A stretch of DNA of 64,000 nt from Proteobacteria bacterium UBA7415 (GCA_002470515.1 DKML01000014.1:1-64000); one strand, 5' to 3'. Positions 1 through 10,191 are shown, numbered from the stretch's first letter. Notes: generated from the letters alone by a model not told the origin. Program-made: numbers and translations.

Positions 1-1
1 T

Positions 2-415
2 GGTGTTGAGATGTTCCGTCGTTTGTTGGACGAAGGTCGTGCAGGTGACAACGTAGGTATTTTACTACGTGGCACAAAGCGTGAAGACATCGAGCGTGGT
101 CAAGTATTGGCTAAGCCTGGTTCAATTACGCCACACACGAAGTTCGAAGCCGAAGTATATGTATTGTCAAAAGAAGAGGGTGGGCGTCATACGCCATTCT
201 TTAAAGGTTACCGCCCACAGTTCTATTTCAGAACAACAGACGTTACGGGTGCTTGCGAGCTACCTGAAGGCGTTGAGATGGTAATGCCTGGTGACAATAT
301 TAAGATGGATGTTGAGTTGATTGCACCGATCGCGATGGAAGAAGGTTTACGCTTCGCTATCCGTGAAGGTGGTCGTACTGTTGGCGCCGGTGTTGTTGCC
401 AAGATTACTGACTAA
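2..415 (+). CDS. tuf: Elongation factor Tu, 3' part (5' end outside window)
   Basis: EF-Tu is the GTPase that delivers aminoacyl-tRNA to the ribosomal A site. The window opens inside the gene, so the G domain is missing. The 137 visible residues cover the end of domain II and all of domain III, with the family strings [37 protein letters not shown] and MVMPGDN. The frame is open from base 2 and ends in TAA. The rpsJ gene follows 109 bp later, the usual join between the str and S10 operons. A partial gene, not a pseudogene, as far as the window shows. Confidence 0.97.
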   Translation, partial: GVEMFRRLLDEGRAGDNVGILLRGTKREDIERGQVLAKPGSITPHTKFEAEVYVLSKEEGGRHTPFFKGYRPQFYFRTTDVTGACELPEGVEMVMPGDNIKMDVELIAPIAMEEGLRFAIREGGRTVGAGVVAKITD

Positions 416-433
416 TCAACATGTAAAACGAGT

Positions 434-461
434 CGCGGCGTACTTTAATCGTTTCGCCGCG
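434..461 (+). promoter_or_regulatory. GC-rich hairpin between tuf and rpsJ
   Basis: A perfect 7-bp inverted repeat, CGCGGCG (434-440) and CGCCGCG (455-461), encloses a 14-nt loop. No T-tract follows, so it does not look like a simple intrinsic terminator. A second smaller stem, CTTTAA/TTAAAG, lies at 474-488. Together they may form the S10 operon leader or an RNA processing site. Confidence 0.5.
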
Positions 462-524
462 GTTCAATAAGTGCTTTAAGTTTTAAAGTACAAATAAGTA
501 GTAAGGTTAATAAGAAGGTTAACT

Positions 525-842
525 ATGAGCGTCGAAAATCAAAAAATTCGCATTCGGCTTAAAGCTTTCGATCATCGCATGATTGATCGTTCAGCCCAGG
601 AGATTGTAGAAACAGCTAAGCGCACAGGCGCATTAGTTTGTGGGCCAATTCCTTTGCCAACACGAATTGAGAAACTAACTATGTTGAAATCTCCACACGT
701 CAATAAAAAGGCGCGTGATCAGTTTGAGATTCGTACACATAAGCGAATTGTTGACATTGTTGAGCCAACGGATAAGACAGTAGACGCCTTGATGCGCCTT
801 GATCTTGCTGCCGGTGTAGACGTAGAAATTAAGGTTAACTAG
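525..842 (+). CDS. rpsJ: 30S ribosomal protein S10
   Basis: S10 is a head protein of the small subunit and also the NusE partner of NusB in transcription antitermination. The 105 residues include [33 protein letters not shown] and [13 protein letters not shown], all typical of the family. The start sits after an AAGAAGGTTAAC ribosome-binding region. First gene of the S10 operon. Its length is close to the 103 residues of the E. coli protein, and nothing looks unusual. Confidence 0.98.
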   Translation: MSVENQKIRIRLKAFDHRMIDRSAQEIVETAKRTGALVCGPIPLPTRIEKLTMLKSPHVNKKARDQFEIRTHKRIVDIVEPTDKTVDALMRLDLAAGVDVEIKVN

Positions 843-929
843 CCGATCAATTAATAAGAAGCTAGTTTCTAGCTAATTATTGATAATGATCTTTCATTAA
901 CCCAAAACTAAATAAGAGTTGATAAGAAG

Positions 930-1574
930 ATGTCACTTGGATTAATTGGACAAAAAATGGGCATGACGCGCGTCTTTCAAGAAGACGGTACGTCGGTTCC
1001 AGTTACGGTAGTTGGTGTTCCGACTAACCGCGTAACACAAGTTAAAACCACACAAACTGACGGTTACGAAGCGGTGCAAGTTGCTTCTGGTGAGCGACGC
1101 GCTAACCGAGTAACTAAGGCTTTGGCAGGGCATTACGCGAAAGCGAATGTTGCGCCAGGGACGCGACTCGCTGAGTTTCGCGTTTCTGCTAGCGATGCTG
1201 AGTTAGAAATTGGTTCTGAAGTTAATGTCGATTTGTTTGAAGCTGGTCAGAAAGTTGATGTCCAGGGCGTAACAATCGGTAAAGGCTTTCAAGGTGGTAT
1301 TAAGCGTTGGGGTTTCGGCGGTTTGCGCGCAACTCACGGTGTGTCTGTATCTCACCGTTCACTTGGCTCAACCGGTCAGTGTCAAGATCCTGGTAAGGTT
1401 TTTAAAGGTAAAAAAATGGGCGGCCACATGGGTGCTCGTAAGCGTACCCAACAAGGCCTTGAAGTTGTGAGAGTTGATGTAGAGCGTAACGTTCTTTTGG
1501 TGAAGGGATCAGTTCCTGGATCAAAAGGCGGCAGCGTAATCATCAAGCCTTCGATCAAAGCTAAGAAAGCGTAG
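930..1574 (+). CDS. rplC: 50S ribosomal protein L3
   Basis: L3 is an early assembly protein whose long loop reaches the peptidyl-transferase centre. The 214 residues start with [16 protein letters not shown] and contain the loop region [20 protein letters not shown], which carries the glutamine that PrmB methylates in relatives. The gene follows rpsJ by 87 bp and precedes rplD by 10 bp, in the standard S10 operon order. Confidence 0.98.
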   Translation: MSLGLIGQKMGMTRVFQEDGTSVPVTVVGVPTNRVTQVKTTQTDGYEAVQVASGERRANRVTKALAGHYAKANVAPGTRLAEFRVSASDAELEIGSEVNVDLFEAGQKVDVQGVTIGKGFQGGIKRWGFGGLRATHGVSVSHRSLGSTGQCQDPGKVFKGKKMGGHMGARKRTQQGLEVVRVDVERNVLLVKGSVPGSKGGSVIIKPSIKAKKA

Positions 1575-1584
1575 GTAATTAGAG

Positions 1585-2187
1585 ATGGAACTAAAGCAAA
1601 ACAATGGTTCGGCCCTAAAAGTCTCTGACGCAGTCTTTGGCGCCGATTACAATGAAGCCCTTATTCACCAAGCGGTTGTAGCGTATCAAGCCGGTGCCCG
1701 TCAAGGCACACGCGCTCAAAAGAACCGCTCTGCGGTTTCTGGTGGCGGTGCAAAGCCTTTTAGACAAAAAGGTACAGGCCGAGCTCGTGCAGGTACTTCA
1801 CGAAGCCCACTATGGCGCAGCGGTGGTAAGATTTTTCCAGCGTCTCCGCAAGATTTCTCGCAAAAGATGAATCGTAAGGCTTATAGAGTCGCTATGCGTT
1901 CAATTTTGTCTGAGCTTGTAAGACAAGATCGTTTAGTGGTTTCAGATGACTTTACGGTTGCTGAACCAAAAACGAAGTTGCTAGTTAAGAAGATGCAAGA
2001 TATGAACCTTAAGGAAGTGTTGTTTGTTACTGATCAGGTAGACGACAACCTAGTTTTGGCTTCACGCAATTTGTATCACGTTGGCATCATTGAGGCAGAG
2101 GAGATTAATCCATTAAGCCTTATTGGTTTTAACGCTGTAGTGATGACACCTGCGGCTGTTAAGCAAATTGAGGATAAATTAGCATGA
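1585..2187 (+). CDS. rplD: 50S ribosomal protein L4
   Basis: L4 binds 23S rRNA and lines the nascent-peptide tunnel with its extended loop. In E. coli it also represses the S10 operon through the leader mRNA. The 200 residues show the loop signature [20 protein letters not shown] followed by [17 protein letters not shown]. The stop codon overlaps the rplW start by 4 nt (ATGA), which suggests translational coupling. Whether L4 autoregulates here is open, because the tuf-rpsJ gap is only 109 bp. Confidence 0.98.
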   Translation: MELKQNNGSALKVSDAVFGADYNEALIHQAVVAYQAGARQGTRAQKNRSAVSGGGAKPFRQKGTGRARAGTSRSPLWRSGGKIFPASPQDFSQKMNRKAYRVAMRSILSELVRQDRLVVSDDFTVAEPKTKLLVKKMQDMNLKEVLFVTDQVDDNLVLASRNLYHVGIIEAEEINPLSLIGFNAVVMTPAAVKQIEDKLA

Positions 2188-2492
2188 GTAAATTAGGCAA
2201 AGACGAGTTGTTTCAAGTTTTGCTTGCACCTGTAGTTACTGAAAAGAGTACTCGTGCAGCAGAGCAGGGTGGCCAAGTAGTATTTAACGTACTACAGAGC
2301 GCCAACCGTCAAGACGTTAAAGCAGCTATTGAGCAAGCTTTTGATGTTGAAGTTGAAACTGTTCGAATTATGAATGTTAAAGGTAAGAGCAAGCGTTTTG
2401 GTCGTGCCCTTGGCAAACGAAGTGATCGTAAGAAAGCTTATATCCGTTTGAAAGAAGGAAGCGACATTGATTTCGCTGAATTCCAAGCGTAA
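2184..2492 (+). CDS. rplW: 50S ribosomal protein L23
   Basis: L23 sits at the exit of the peptide tunnel and docks trigger factor and SRP. The protein has 102 residues with [12 protein letters not shown] near the N-terminus and the basic stretch [20 protein letters not shown] in the centre. The gene overlaps rplD by 4 nt. An 81-bp gap follows before rplB, with a small CGCTC-act-GAGCG hairpin at 2512-2524. Confidence 0.97.
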   Translation: MSKLGKDELFQVLLAPVVTEKSTRAAEQGGQVVFNVLQSANRQDVKAAIEQAFDVEVETVRIMNVKGKSKRFGRALGKRSDRKKAYIRLKEGSDIDFAEFQA

Positions 2493-2573
2493 GCATTCCG
2501 ACATCGATAAGCGCTCACTGAGCGTACGTAAAGAACTAAATAACTAGAAAACAATCTAGATTAGGTATTTGAA

Positions 2574-3398
2574 ATGGCATTGATAAAGCTAAAACCCACC
2601 TCCCCAGGTCGTCGCGGTACCGTCCGCGTTGTATCGCCGGATCTCCATAAAGGTGACGGTTTCAAACCGTTGATGGAGTCCAAGCGTGCTACCAACGGAA
2701 GAAACAATGCGGGTCGCATCACTGTTCGTCACCGAGGTGGCGGTCATAAGCGTAAATATCGTGTTATTGATTTTCGTCGTAACAAAGACAGCATACCTGC
2801 GAAGGTTGAACGTCTTGAGTACGATCCTAACCGTACCGCACACTTAGCATTATTGTGTTACGCAGACGGAGAGCGACGTTACATCATTGCACCAAAAGGA
2901 TTAAAGGCTGGTAGCGAAGTTATCTCTGGTGATGACGCTCCAATCGCGGTGGGTAATGCTCTCCCGCTACGTAATATTCCAATTGGTTCAGTTATACACA
3001 ACGTTGAATTGAAACCACAGAAAGGCGGTCAATTGGCTCGCTCAGCTGGAACTTCGATTCAGTACGTTGGCCGCGAAGGAAAATACGCGCAGATACGTAT
3101 GCGATCTGGCGAAATGCGTAAAGTACTATTAGAGTGTCGTGCGACTTTGGGTGAAGTTGGAAACTCAGAGCATTCGCTACGCAAGCTTGGTAAAGCTGGT
3201 GCAAAACGTTGGCGCGGTATTCGACCTACGGTTCGTGGTGTAGCTATGAACCCTGTTGATCACCCGCATGGTGGTGGTGAAGGTCGTACTTCCGGTGGAC
3301 GTCACCCAGTGTCTCCAACTGGTGTACCTACGAAGGGTTATCGTACCCGTAGTAATAAACGCAGTGATTCGTTGATTATTCGACGCCGCAAGAAATAG
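2574..3398 (+). CDS. rplB: 50S ribosomal protein L2
   Basis: L2 is needed for subunit joining and lies close to the peptidyl-transferase centre. The 274 residues include the N-terminal [14 protein letters not shown], the [13 protein letters not shown] strand and the C-terminal [20 protein letters not shown], which carries the functionally important histidine. Length and motifs match the bacterial family. It is followed by rpsS after 16 bp. Confidence 0.98.
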   Translation: MALIKLKPTSPGRRGTVRVVSPDLHKGDGFKPLMESKRATNGRNNAGRITVRHRGGGHKRKYRVIDFRRNKDSIPAKVERLEYDPNRTAHLALLCYADGERRYIIAPKGLKAGSEVISGDDAPIAVGNALPLRNIPIGSVIHNVELKPQKGGQLARSAGTSIQYVGREGKYAQIRMRSGEMRKVLLECRATLGEVGNSEHSLRKLGKAGAKRWRGIRPTVRGVAMNPVDHPHGGGEGRTSGGRHPVSPTGVPTKGYRTRSNKRSDSLIIRRRKK

Positions 3399-3414
3399 AG
3401 GTTAGGAAAGCATA

Positions 3415-3687
3415 ATGCCACGTTCAGTTAAGAAGGGCCCATTTGTTGATCATCACCTGTGGGCAAAAGTAGAGAAAGCCGTTGCTGCCAGCGATCGTAA
3501 GCCAATTAAGACTTGGTCTCGTCGTAGCATGATCATGCCTGAGTTTGTAGGTTTGACCATTGCGGTTCATAACGGTCGCCAACACATACCAGTGTTGGTT
3601 TCAGAAAATATGGTTGGCCACAAATTGGGCGAGTTTTCACCGACTCGTACTTTTAAAGGTCACATCGCAGACAAGAAAGGACGCTAG
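3415..3687 (+). CDS. rpsS: 30S ribosomal protein S19
   Basis: S19 is a head protein that forms a complex with S13 and contacts the A-site region. The 90 residues start [15 protein letters not shown] and contain [18 protein letters not shown] and [15 protein letters not shown]. Placed between rplB and rplV as in the canonical operon, with gaps of 16 and 11 bp. Confidence 0.98.
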   Translation: MPRSVKKGPFVDHHLWAKVEKAVAASDRKPIKTWSRRSMIMPEFVGLTIAVHNGRQHIPVLVSENMVGHKLGEFSPTRTFKGHIADKKGR

Positions 3688-3698
3688 AGGAATTAGTT

Positions 3699-4043
3699 AT
3701 GCAAGTTAGAGCTGTTGCGAAAAATATCCGCATCTCGCCTCAAAAGGCGCGTCTAGTGGTCGATCAAATAAGAGGGAAGTCGGTAGCTAGAGCGATCGAG
3801 ATTCTCACATTTGGCGAAACTAAGGCATCAAACTTAGTGTTGAAGACGCTTGAGTCTGCGATTGCTAACGCTGAGCACAACGAAAGCGCGGATATCGACG
3901 AGTTGTTTGTTGCCAGCTGCTTTGTTGACGCTGGGCCAACTATGAAACGAATTAGACCACGCGCGAAGGGCCGAGCATTCGGTATCTTAAAGCGGACTAG
4001 TCACATCACCGTTGCCGTCAGCGACGAGCAAGCAGGAGTTTAA
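3699..4043 (+). CDS. rplV: 50S ribosomal protein L22
   Basis: L22 contacts all 23S rRNA domains, and its beta-hairpin narrows the exit tunnel, a site of macrolide resistance changes. The 114 residues include [20 protein letters not shown] and the hairpin stretch [16 protein letters not shown]. The start is preceded by AGAGGAATTAGTT. The rpsC start lies 1 nt beyond the stop, and its SD (AGGAG, 4033-4037) is inside the rplV 3' end. Confidence 0.98.
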   Translation: MQVRAVAKNIRISPQKARLVVDQIRGKSVARAIEILTFGETKASNLVLKTLESAIANAEHNESADIDELFVASCFVDAGPTMKRIRPRAKGRAFGILKRTSHITVAVSDEQAGV

Positions 4044-4044
4044 A

Positions 4045-4716
4045 ATGGGCCAAAAAGTACATCCAAATGGAATGCGCCTGGGCATCGTCAAAGATTTCCA
4101 TGCAAAGTGGTATGCCGAACGCGGTACCTACGCGAAGTATCTGATTCAAGACATTAAGATTCGAGAGTTCCTTAATAAAAAATTGAAAACAGCGGCTGTA
4201 AGTAACATTACAATCGAGCGTCCAGCGCAGAATATCAATGTAACGATTCACACGGCTCGGCCGGGTATCGTTATTGGTAAAAAAGGCGAAGACATCGATC
4301 GTATGCGTAAGCAAATTGCTGCAATGACAGGGTTGCCTACAACAGTTGCTGTTGAAGAGATTCGTAAACCTGAAATTGATTCGCAACTAGTTGCCGATGG
4401 CATTTGCCAACAGCTAGAAAAACGCGTAATGTTCCGCCGCGCTATGAAGCGCTCGGTTCAATCAGCGATGCGTGCTGGCGCCCAAGGCGTAAAAGTAATG
4501 ATCTCTGGCCGATTGAACGGTGCTGAGATTGCGCGTTCTGAGTGGTATCGCGAAGGTCGAGTGCCTTTGCACACTTTACGCGCCGATATCGATTATGCAA
4601 CCTGCGAAGCTTTGACTACTTACGGCATCATTGGCGTAAAGGTTTGGATCTTCAAAGGCGAAATATATGAGACAGTAAATAGTGTTGCTGCTGATGAAGC
4701 AACGAAGGCTAATTAG
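4045..4716 (+). CDS. rpsC: 30S ribosomal protein S3
   Basis: S3 is part of the mRNA entry channel and its helicase activity. I chose the ATG at 4045 because [20 protein letters not shown] is the conserved N-terminus and an AGGAG motif lies just upstream. The open frame continues upstream into rplV but has no family match there. The 223 residues contain a KH domain with the GKKGED loop ([16 protein letters not shown]) and the C-terminal [11 protein letters not shown]. It follows rplV by 1 nt. Confidence 0.97.
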   Translation: MGQKVHPNGMRLGIVKDFHAKWYAERGTYAKYLIQDIKIREFLNKKLKTAAVSNITIERPAQNINVTIHTARPGIVIGKKGEDIDRMRKQIAAMTGLPTTVAVEEIRKPEIDSQLVADGICQQLEKRVMFRRAMKRSVQSAMRAGAQGVKVMISGRLNGAEIARSEWYREGRVPLHTLRADIDYATCEALTTYGIIGVKVWIFKGEIYETVNSVAADEATKAN

Positions 4717-4761
4717 ATCTATCGTTGTAAGCGATTAGCAGAACACTAGAGGATATTAATA

Positions 4762-5175
4762 ATGTTATTACCTAAACGTACCAAATTTCGCAAAGCGCAC
4801 AAAGGGCGTAACCGCGGCTTAGCCACTACGGGAAACCGAGTTAGCTTCGGTGATTTTGGCCTTCAAGCGACGACTCGCGGTCGTATGACTTCGCGTCAAA
4901 TCGAAGCCGGACGTAGAACGATTACTCGCCACATTAAGAGGGGAGGTCGTGTTTGGATTAGGGTTTTCCCTGACAAGCCAGTATCTAAGAAGCCTCTTGA
5001 GGTTCGAATGGGTAAGGGTAAAGGTAATCCTGAATTTTGGGTCATGGAAATTAAACCTGGCCAAATGATGTACGAATTGCAGGGTGTTACTGAAGAGTTG
5101 GCTCGTGAAGCATTTACATTGTGTGCGGCTAAGCTCCCATTCAAGTGTAAGTTTGTTAAACGCCAGTTCGGCTAA
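4762..5175 (+). CDS. rplP: 50S ribosomal protein L16
   Basis: L16 organises the A-site side of the large subunit and contacts tRNA. The 137 residues start [19 protein letters not shown] and hold the loop [14 protein letters not shown], whose arginine is hydroxylated by RoxA/YcfD in E. coli. The gap to rpmC is 29 bp. Size and sequence are ordinary for a gammaproteobacterium. Confidence 0.98.
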   Translation: MLLPKRTKFRKAHKGRNRGLATTGNRVSFGDFGLQATTRGRMTSRQIEAGRRTITRHIKRGGRVWIRVFPDKPVSKKPLEVRMGKGKGNPEFWVMEIKPGQMMYELQGVTEELAREAFTLCAAKLPFKCKFVKRQFG

Positions 5176-5204
5176 ACGCAAGTCTGATACAGCAGAGAAT
5201 AAAG

Positions 5205-5420
5205 ATGGCTAATGAATCAAAAGCGGCGCTACTCCGTAGTAAATCAGTAACAGAGCTTGCTGACGAACTCGTAGAGTTGCGTAAAGAAGAGTTTAAAATG
5301 CGTATGCAGCGTGGCACAGGACAACTGGCCAACACTGCACGTTTCAAGCAGATTCGTCGTGAAGCTGCTCGAATCAAAACCGTTTTGAACGAAACAAAGA
5401 AATCTAAAGCGTCGGCGTAA
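5205..5420 (+). CDS. rpmC: 50S ribosomal protein L29
   Basis: L29 is a small two-helix protein near the tunnel exit, beside L23. The 71 residues include [20 protein letters not shown] and the [11 protein letters not shown] helix. The C-terminal tail [10 protein letters not shown] is several residues longer than in E. coli (63 residues). It keeps its usual place between rplP and rpsQ. Confidence 0.97.
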   Translation: MANESKAALLRSKSVTELADELVELRKEEFKMRMQRGTGQLANTARFKQIRREAARIKTVLNETKKSKASA

Positions 5421-5456
5421 GGCTCGAGCTTTTAACCGATAACCAGGTTTATAGAA

Positions 5457-5723
5457 ATGACTGAAGTTACCAATACTGCCCGTACCGTTGAGGGCAAAGT
5501 TGTGAGCAACAAAGCTGAAAAATCTATTTCAGTTTTAGTTGAACGACGTGAGAAGCACCCTCTTTACGGAAAATATATCCGTAAATCTACGAAGTTCTTA
5601 GCGCACGACGAAGACAATGTATGTAGCGAAGGCGACACCGTAGTAATTGAAGAATGTCGCCCTTTGTCAAAGAATAAGTCTTGGCGTCTAGTGAAAGTGG
5701 TCCAAAAGGCCGTTGTCGTTTAG
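5457..5723 (+). CDS. rpsQ: 30S ribosomal protein S17
   Basis: S17 is an OB-fold primary binding protein needed early in 30S assembly. The 88 residues contain [38 protein letters not shown] and the [11 protein letters not shown] segment. It is the last gene of the S10 operon in E. coli. Here rplN follows after 53 bp and I see no terminator between, so S10 and spc transcripts may run together. Confidence 0.97.
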   Translation: MTEVTNTARTVEGKVVSNKAEKSISVLVERREKHPLYGKYIRKSTKFLAHDEDNVCSEGDTVVIEECRPLSKNKSWRLVKVVQKAVVV

Positions 5724-5776
5724 AGCCCAAGCGCATTAACCAGAAACAATTAGCAGGATAGAGTTGGAGTAAACCG

Positions 5777-6145
5777 ATGATCCAAATGCAAAGTATTTTA
5801 GATGTGGCTGATAACAGTGGTGCACGTAAAGTTATGTGTATCAAAGTATTAGGCGGATCAAAACGTCGTTACGCTGGAATCGGTGACGTAATCAAAGTCA
5901 GCGTAAAAGAAGCGTTGCCAAACTCACGCGTTAAGAAAGGCGCAGTTTACGATGCGGTTATTGTTCGTACTCGTAAAGGTGTTCGTAGAAAAGATGGATC
6001 GTTGATCCGCTTTGATCGTAACGCTGCGGTAATTTTGAATGCTTCGAAGCAGCCAATGGGCACACGTATTTTTGGCCCAGTGACACGCGAGCTTCGTGGT
6101 GATAATTTCATGAAAATTATCTCTCTAGCTCCAGAAGTGTTGTAA
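5777..6145 (+). CDS. rplN: 50S ribosomal protein L14
   Basis: L14 lies at the subunit interface and helps form an intersubunit bridge with 16S rRNA. The 122 residues start [20 protein letters not shown] and include [19 protein letters not shown], both strongly conserved. It is the first gene of the classical spc operon. Standard length of 122 residues. Confidence 0.98.
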   Translation: MIQMQSILDVADNSGARKVMCIKVLGGSKRRYAGIGDVIKVSVKEALPNSRVKKGAVYDAVIVRTRKGVRRKDGSLIRFDRNAAVILNASKQPMGTRIFGPVTRELRGDNFMKIISLAPEVL

Positions 6146-6199
6146 GGCACGAATCGCAATAGTTAAAGACTAAAAGTCAAAGACAAGCACGGTTGAAAA

Positions 6200-6514
6200 A
6201 TGAACAAGATTAAAAAAGGCGATCAAGTCATCGTTATTTCAGGACGAGACAAAGGCAAATCAGGTCAGATCTTAAAGATCCAGGATGATGGACGCGCTCT
6301 CGTGAATGATATTAATTTAGTAAAAAAACACACTAAGCCTAATCCAATGGCGGGTGTGACGGGTGGTATCCTTAAGAAGGAAGCACCTATACAACTATCT
6401 AACTTGGCTATTTTGAATCCAAAGACTCAAAAAGCCGACAAGGTTCGCATTGAAGGTGAAGGCGCTGACAAACATCGCGTCTTCAAATCCGACGGCGCAA
6501 AGGTTGATTCTTAA
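6200..6514 (+). CDS. rplX: 50S ribosomal protein L24
   Basis: L24 is an assembly initiator that binds the 5' end of 23S rRNA. The 104 residues begin with a KOW motif, [20 protein letters not shown], and continue with [13 protein letters not shown]. The TAA stop lies in the loop of an inverted repeat (6504-6523) that separates it from rplE. Confidence 0.97.
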   Translation: MNKIKKGDQVIVISGRDKGKSGQILKIQDDGRALVNDINLVKKHTKPNPMAGVTGGILKKEAPIQLSNLAILNPKTQKADKVRIEGEGADKHRVFKSDGAKVDS

Positions 6515-6523
6515 TAGAATCAA
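6504..6523 (+). promoter_or_regulatory. Perfect 8-bp hairpin over the rplX stop codon
   Basis: TTGATTCT (6504-6511), a TAAT loop and AGAATCAA (6516-6523) form a perfect stem. A G-U and a G-C pair could extend it outward. The loop holds most of the rplX stop codon. In E. coli the repressor S8 acts near the start of rplE, so this position is suggestive, but I cannot see the S8 recognition core with confidence. Confidence 0.45.
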
Positions 6524-6573
6524 TCGTTGATCCCCTTTCAAACGAAACTGACTACACATTAAAGGTTAAAGAC

Positions 6574-7116
6574 ATGACTAGATTGCAAGAACATTACGTA
6601 AAGAATGTAATTCCTAAATTGCAAGAAGAGTTCAATTTTAAAAGCTCTATGGAAATTCCAAAAATCACTATGATTTCTGTGAATATGGGGCTTGGCGAAG
6701 CGACTGGTAACAAGAAGATTATTGATTCTGCTGTTATCGATCTTGAGGCGCTAACTGGTCAGAAGCCGGTTGTTACCCTTGCGCGTAAATCAATCGCGGG
6801 TTTTAAGATTCGTGACGGTTGGCCGATTGGTGCAAAAGTAAATATGCGTCGCACTCGTATGTACGAATTTTTGGACCGATTAATTAGTGTGGCGATCCCA
6901 CGAATTAGAGACTTTCGTGGCTTGAATTTGAAGTCATTTGATGGTCGTGGAAACTACACTTTTGGTCTGAAAGAGCAAATTGTATTCCCAGAGATCGACT
7001 TTGATAAGGTTGACACTCTACGTGGTATGGATGTGACCATTACCACAAGTGCTAAGACTAACGCCGAAGCAGAAGCGTTACTACGAGCATTCAATTTCCC
7101 GTTGAGAACTAAATAG
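6574..7116 (+). CDS. rplE: 50S ribosomal protein L5
   Basis: L5 binds 5S rRNA in the central protuberance and bridges to the small subunit. The 180 residues contain [38 protein letters not shown] and the C-terminal [14 protein letters not shown] with [11 protein letters not shown]. It lies between rplX and rpsN as in the spc operon. In E. coli this gene is the control point for repression by S8. Confidence 0.98.
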   Translation: MTRLQEHYVKNVIPKLQEEFNFKSSMEIPKITMISVNMGLGEATGNKKIIDSAVIDLEALTGQKPVVTLARKSIAGFKIRDGWPIGAKVNMRRTRMYEFLDRLISVAIPRIRDFRGLNLKSFDGRGNYTFGLKEQIVFPEIDFDKVDTLRGMDVTITTSAKTNAEAEALLRAFNFPLRTK

Positions 7117-7152
7117 TTCGTTCTTAACCATTTAATAGAGAAAGCATACGTT

Positions 7153-7458
7153 ATGGCTAAAAAATCGATGGTAGCTCGCGAAGTTAAGCGAGACAAACTA
7201 AACAAGCGTTTTCAAGCTCGTCGCGACGAATTACGCGCGGTGATCGCTGACCCAGAAGCTGAGTACGATGGCAAATGGGAAGCAATGATGGCGTTACAAA
7301 AGTTGCCAAGGGACTCGGGTAAAACTCGTCAACGTAATCGTTGCGCGTTAACTGGACGTCCACATGGTTTCTATCGCAAGTTTGGCTTGAGTCGTAATAA
7401 GCTAAGAGAAGTTATTTTAAAGGGCCAAGCGCCCGGTGTTGTTAAGTCGAGCTGGTAG
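7153..7458 (+). CDS. rpsN: 30S ribosomal protein S14, zinc-free form
   Basis: S14 is a late-binding head protein near the decoding region. The 101 residues end with the family block RNRCALTGRPHGFYRKFGLS. The long form with one cysteine lacks the two CXXC pairs of zinc-binding S14, so it is the zinc-independent version. Placed between rplE and rpsH as expected. Confidence 0.98.
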   Translation: MAKKSMVAREVKRDKLNKRFQARRDELRAVIADPEAEYDGKWEAMMALQKLPRDSGKTRQRNRCALTGRPHGFYRKFGLSRNKLREVILKGQAPGVVKSSW

Positions 7459-7518
7459 TTTTAGAACTTAAGCGATGTTTAACAATTAACAAGTAGTTAG
7501 AAAGAACGGTACACCACC

Positions 7519-7911
7519 ATGATGACAGATCCAATAGCGGATTTATTGACTAGAATTCGTAACGCACACCACGCAGAGAAATTGTCTTTGACCATGCCTG
7601 GTTCAAAGATTAAGCACGCAATTGCGAAAGTGTTGCAAGATGAAGGCTATATCGAAGGCTTTGACCTGGATGAACTTGACGGCAAACCAGCCATCACTAT
7701 CCAGCTTAAGTATTACGAAGGATCGCCGGTAATCGAAAACATAAAGCGCATCAGTAAGCCTGGCCTCCGGGTATACAAAAGTGCTGAAGAATTGCCAAGC
7801 GTAAATGGCGGCCTAGGTATTGCGATTGTTTCCACAAGTAAAGGAATCATGACCGACCGAGCTGCACGCTCAGCAGGAGTCGGTGGCGAAATATTGTGTA
7901 GCGTAAGCTAA
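7519..7911 (+). CDS. rpsH: 30S ribosomal protein S8
   Basis: S8 is a primary binder of the 16S central domain and the translational repressor of the spc operon in E. coli. The 130 residues show [15 protein letters not shown] at the start and [16 protein letters not shown] with EILCSVS at the end. Two ATG codons occur in tandem at the start (7519 and 7522), and most relatives use the form MTDPIAD or MSMQDPIAD. The next gene, rplF, follows after 87 bp. Confidence 0.98.
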   Translation: MMTDPIADLLTRIRNAHHAEKLSLTMPGSKIKHAIAKVLQDEGYIEGFDLDELDGKPAITIQLKYYEGSPVIENIKRISKPGLRVYKSAEELPSVNGGLGIAIVSTSKGIMTDRAARSAGVGGEILCSVS

Positions 7912-7951
7912 ACGGTATTCGTTACTGAATATAAATTAAGTAAGCTGCGAC

Positions 7952-7967
7952 GTATCTAACTAGATAC
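7952..7967 (+). promoter_or_regulatory. Palindromic hairpin between rpsH and rplF
   Basis: GTATCTA (7952-7958), AC, TAGATAC (7961-7967) is a perfect inverted repeat. It can fold into a 6-bp stem with a 4-nt loop in the mRNA, 32 bp before the rplF start. No T-tract follows, so termination is unlikely. Its function is unknown. Confidence 0.35.
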
Positions 7968-7998
7968 ATCAACACGCTGCATTAATAGAGAGAATTGT

Positions 7999-8532
7999 AT
8001 GTCTAGAATAGCAAACGCACCTATTGCTCTGCCAAGTGGAGTAGAGGTCGCGATTAATGACCAAGAGGTCAAAGTTAAAGGCGCCAAAGGCGAGCTAGTG
8101 TGGAACGTCCACGAGCTTGTTTCGGTTAAACAGGAAGACGCTGAACTTAAAGTATCAGCTAACGTAACCAACCAACAAGCCATAGCTTTAGCCGGTACTA
8201 CTCGTGCTTTGGTTAACAACATGGTTACTGGTGTAACCGATGGTTTCGAGCGCCGCTTGAACATCGTAGGTGTTGGTTATCGTGCACAAGCTCAAGGTCA
8301 GGTCTTAAATCTAACTTTGGGTTTCTCACACCCTGTCAATTACAACGTTCCTGAAGGCATTAAGGTCGAGACTCCAAGTAACACAGAAATTATTGTTACT
8401 GGCATCGACAAGCAAAGCGTTGGTCAAGTCGCAGCTGAGATTAGAGCGTATCGTAAACCTGAACCTTATAAAGGTAAGGGCGTTCGGTATTCTGATGAAC
8501 ATGTTGTTCGTAAGCAAGCTAAGAAGAAATAA
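7999..8532 (+). CDS. rplF: 50S ribosomal protein L6
   Basis: L6 lies near the factor-binding site at the base of the L7/L12 stalk. The 177 residues form two repeated domains. The second contains [14 protein letters not shown] and the C-terminal [19 protein letters not shown], a very conserved block. It precedes rplR by 14 bp. Confidence 0.98.
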   Translation: MSRIANAPIALPSGVEVAINDQEVKVKGAKGELVWNVHELVSVKQEDAELKVSANVTNQQAIALAGTTRALVNNMVTGVTDGFERRLNIVGVGYRAQAQGQVLNLTLGFSHPVNYNVPEGIKVETPSNTEIIVTGIDKQSVGQVAAEIRAYRKPEPYKGKGVRYSDEHVVRKQAKKK

Positions 8533-8546
8533 TCGGTAGCACTAAG

Positions 8547-8903
8547 ATGAAAGATAAAAAGCAAGCGCGTATGCGCCGAGCTAAAAAGCTCAGAGCAAAG
8601 ATCACTAGACAAGGCGTAAGTCGTCTTTCTGTACATAGAACGTCACAACACATCTATGCGCAGATCATTGACGAAACGGGCGCCAAAGTATTGGCGGCGA
8701 CGTCTACTTTAAAGCCTGCACTACGCAAGGATCTTAAAAGCACAAGTAACTGCGATGCAGCTGCCAAGGTAGGTAAAGAAATTGCCGAACTTGCTAAGCA
8801 GGCTGGTATTGAGCAAGTTGCGTTCGATCGTTCTGGTTTTCGTTACCATGGACGTGTAAAAGCCTTAGCAGATGCCGCTCGTGAAGCGGGTCTCAAAATA
8901 TAA
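8547..8903 (+). CDS. rplR: 50S ribosomal protein L18
   Basis: L18 mediates attachment of 5S rRNA to the large subunit. The 118 residues have a basic N-terminus ([18 protein letters not shown]), then [16 protein letters not shown] and the C-terminal [20 protein letters not shown]. Standard length and position before rpsE. Confidence 0.98.
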   Translation: MKDKKQARMRRAKKLRAKITRQGVSRLSVHRTSQHIYAQIIDETGAKVLAATSTLKPALRKDLKSTSNCDAAAKVGKEIAELAKQAGIEQVAFDRSGFRYHGRVKALADAAREAGLKI

Positions 8904-8922
8904 GAAGCGTCGGAGATAAATT

Positions 8923-9444
8923 ATGGCAGGTCCTAAACGTAATCAACGAGCTGAGCGCGAGCCAGTCGATGAAAGATTAGAGCAGTTAATTAATGTTCGA
9001 CGTGTAGCTAAAGTAGTAAAAGGCGGACGTATATTTGGCTTCAGTGCCTTAACAGTTGTCGGCGACGGCAAAGGTACGATTGGTATAGGTCGTGGTAAGT
9101 CTAAGGAAGTCCCTCTAGCTGTTTCTAAAGCTATGGATTCAGGTCGTCGTGAAATGAAGAAGATTCATTTGGTAAACGGCACTTTGCAATACCCTGTAGT
9201 GGCGACACATGCCGGCTCTACTGTTGTAATGCGTCCTGCTTCTGAAGGTACTGGAATTATCGCTGGTGGTACAATGCGCGCTGTTTTCGAAGCCGCTGGT
9301 GTCACAGACGTACTAGCGAAATGTATTGGTTCTACTAACCCAGTAAACGTGGTTAGAGCAACGATCAAAGGCTTGCGTTCAATAAATAGCCCAGAATCTG
9401 TTGCAGCTAAGCGTGGTAAGTCGGTAAGCGACATCACTAGTTAG
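8923..9444 (+). CDS. rpsE: 30S ribosomal protein S5
   Basis: S5 shapes the mRNA entry channel and takes part in decoding accuracy; changes here give spectinomycin resistance or ram phenotypes. The 173 residues contain [38 protein letters not shown] and the C-terminal [19 protein letters not shown]. The start is preceded by CGGAG. The gap to rpmD is 76 bp. Confidence 0.98.
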   Translation: MAGPKRNQRAEREPVDERLEQLINVRRVAKVVKGGRIFGFSALTVVGDGKGTIGIGRGKSKEVPLAVSKAMDSGRREMKKIHLVNGTLQYPVVATHAGSTVVMRPASEGTGIIAGGTMRAVFEAAGVTDVLAKCIGSTNPVNVVRATIKGLRSINSPESVAAKRGKSVSDITS

Positions 9445-9520
9445 TTCCAAGTTATTACATTCGAGTTATTGGCTCCCAGTTAGTTAAAGTTAGATCGTTC
9501 GTTGAAACGGGTATAAAAAA

Positions 9521-9709
9521 ATGGCTAAAGAAAAAATGTTGAGAGTTACTTTGGTAAAAAGTATGTTCGGCCGCGGCAAGAAGCACATGGCTTGTGTTAA
9601 AGGCTTAGGCTTGCGTCGTATGCACCATACTGTTGAAGTAATCGACACCCCCGAGAATCGTGGGATGGTAAACAAAGTGGCTTATCTCCTAAAGTGGGAA
9701 GAAGTCTAA
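9521..9709 (+). CDS. rpmD: 50S ribosomal protein L30
   Basis: L30 is a small surface protein of the large subunit. The 62 residues include [20 protein letters not shown], then [20 protein letters not shown] and the C-terminal [14 protein letters not shown]. This bacterial L30 keeps the typical length of about 60 residues. It sits between rpsE and rplO. Confidence 0.97.
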   Translation: MAKEKMLRVTLVKSMFGRGKKHMACVKGLGLRRMHHTVEVIDTPENRGMVNKVAYLLKWEEV

Positions 9710-9756
9710 ATTGAGTTGTCTTTAAGACGACTTATTAAAAGATTTAGAGGTTAAAA

Positions 9757-10191
9757 ATGCGATTAAATACGATTAAACCAGCAGAAGGCTCGAAACACGC
9801 TCGTAAGCGCGTAGGTCGAGGAATCGGTTCTGGTACTGGCAAAACTGCTGGTCGTGGCCATAAAGGTCAAAAATCTCGTACTGGCGGTAAGATCCGTATC
9901 GGTTTTGAAGGTGGACAAATGCCTTTCCAAATGCGTTTGCCGAAGCGTGGCTTTAGCTCAAACATTGGTCGCGCTACAGTTCAAGTTCGTTTGCACGAAC
10001 TAGATCTAGTTGAAGGCAACGTTGTTGATTTGTTAACTCTACGTGAAGCCGGTCTTATGAAGACAGTTCACACACGTGCGAAGATCATGTTGTCTGGTGA
10101 AATCACTAAGGCGGTTACGGTTAGTGGCGTTGGAGTGACTAAAGGTGCTCAAGCGGCTATTGAAGCGGCTGGCGGCAAGATTGAAAGTTAA
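9757..10191 (+). CDS. rplO: 50S ribosomal protein L15
   Basis: L15 is a late assembly protein with a long basic tail in the subunit core. The 144 residues begin [20 protein letters not shown] and include [20 protein letters not shown] and [12 protein letters not shown]. It lies upstream of secY with a 68-bp gap, and the two are co-transcribed in most bacteria. Confidence 0.98.
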   Translation: MRLNTIKPAEGSKHARKRVGRGIGSGTGKTAGRGHKGQKSRTGGKIRIGFEGGQMPFQMRLPKRGFSSNIGRATVQVRLHELDLVEGNVVDLLTLREAGLMKTVHTRAKIMLSGEITKAVTVSGVGVTKGAQAAIEAAGGKIES

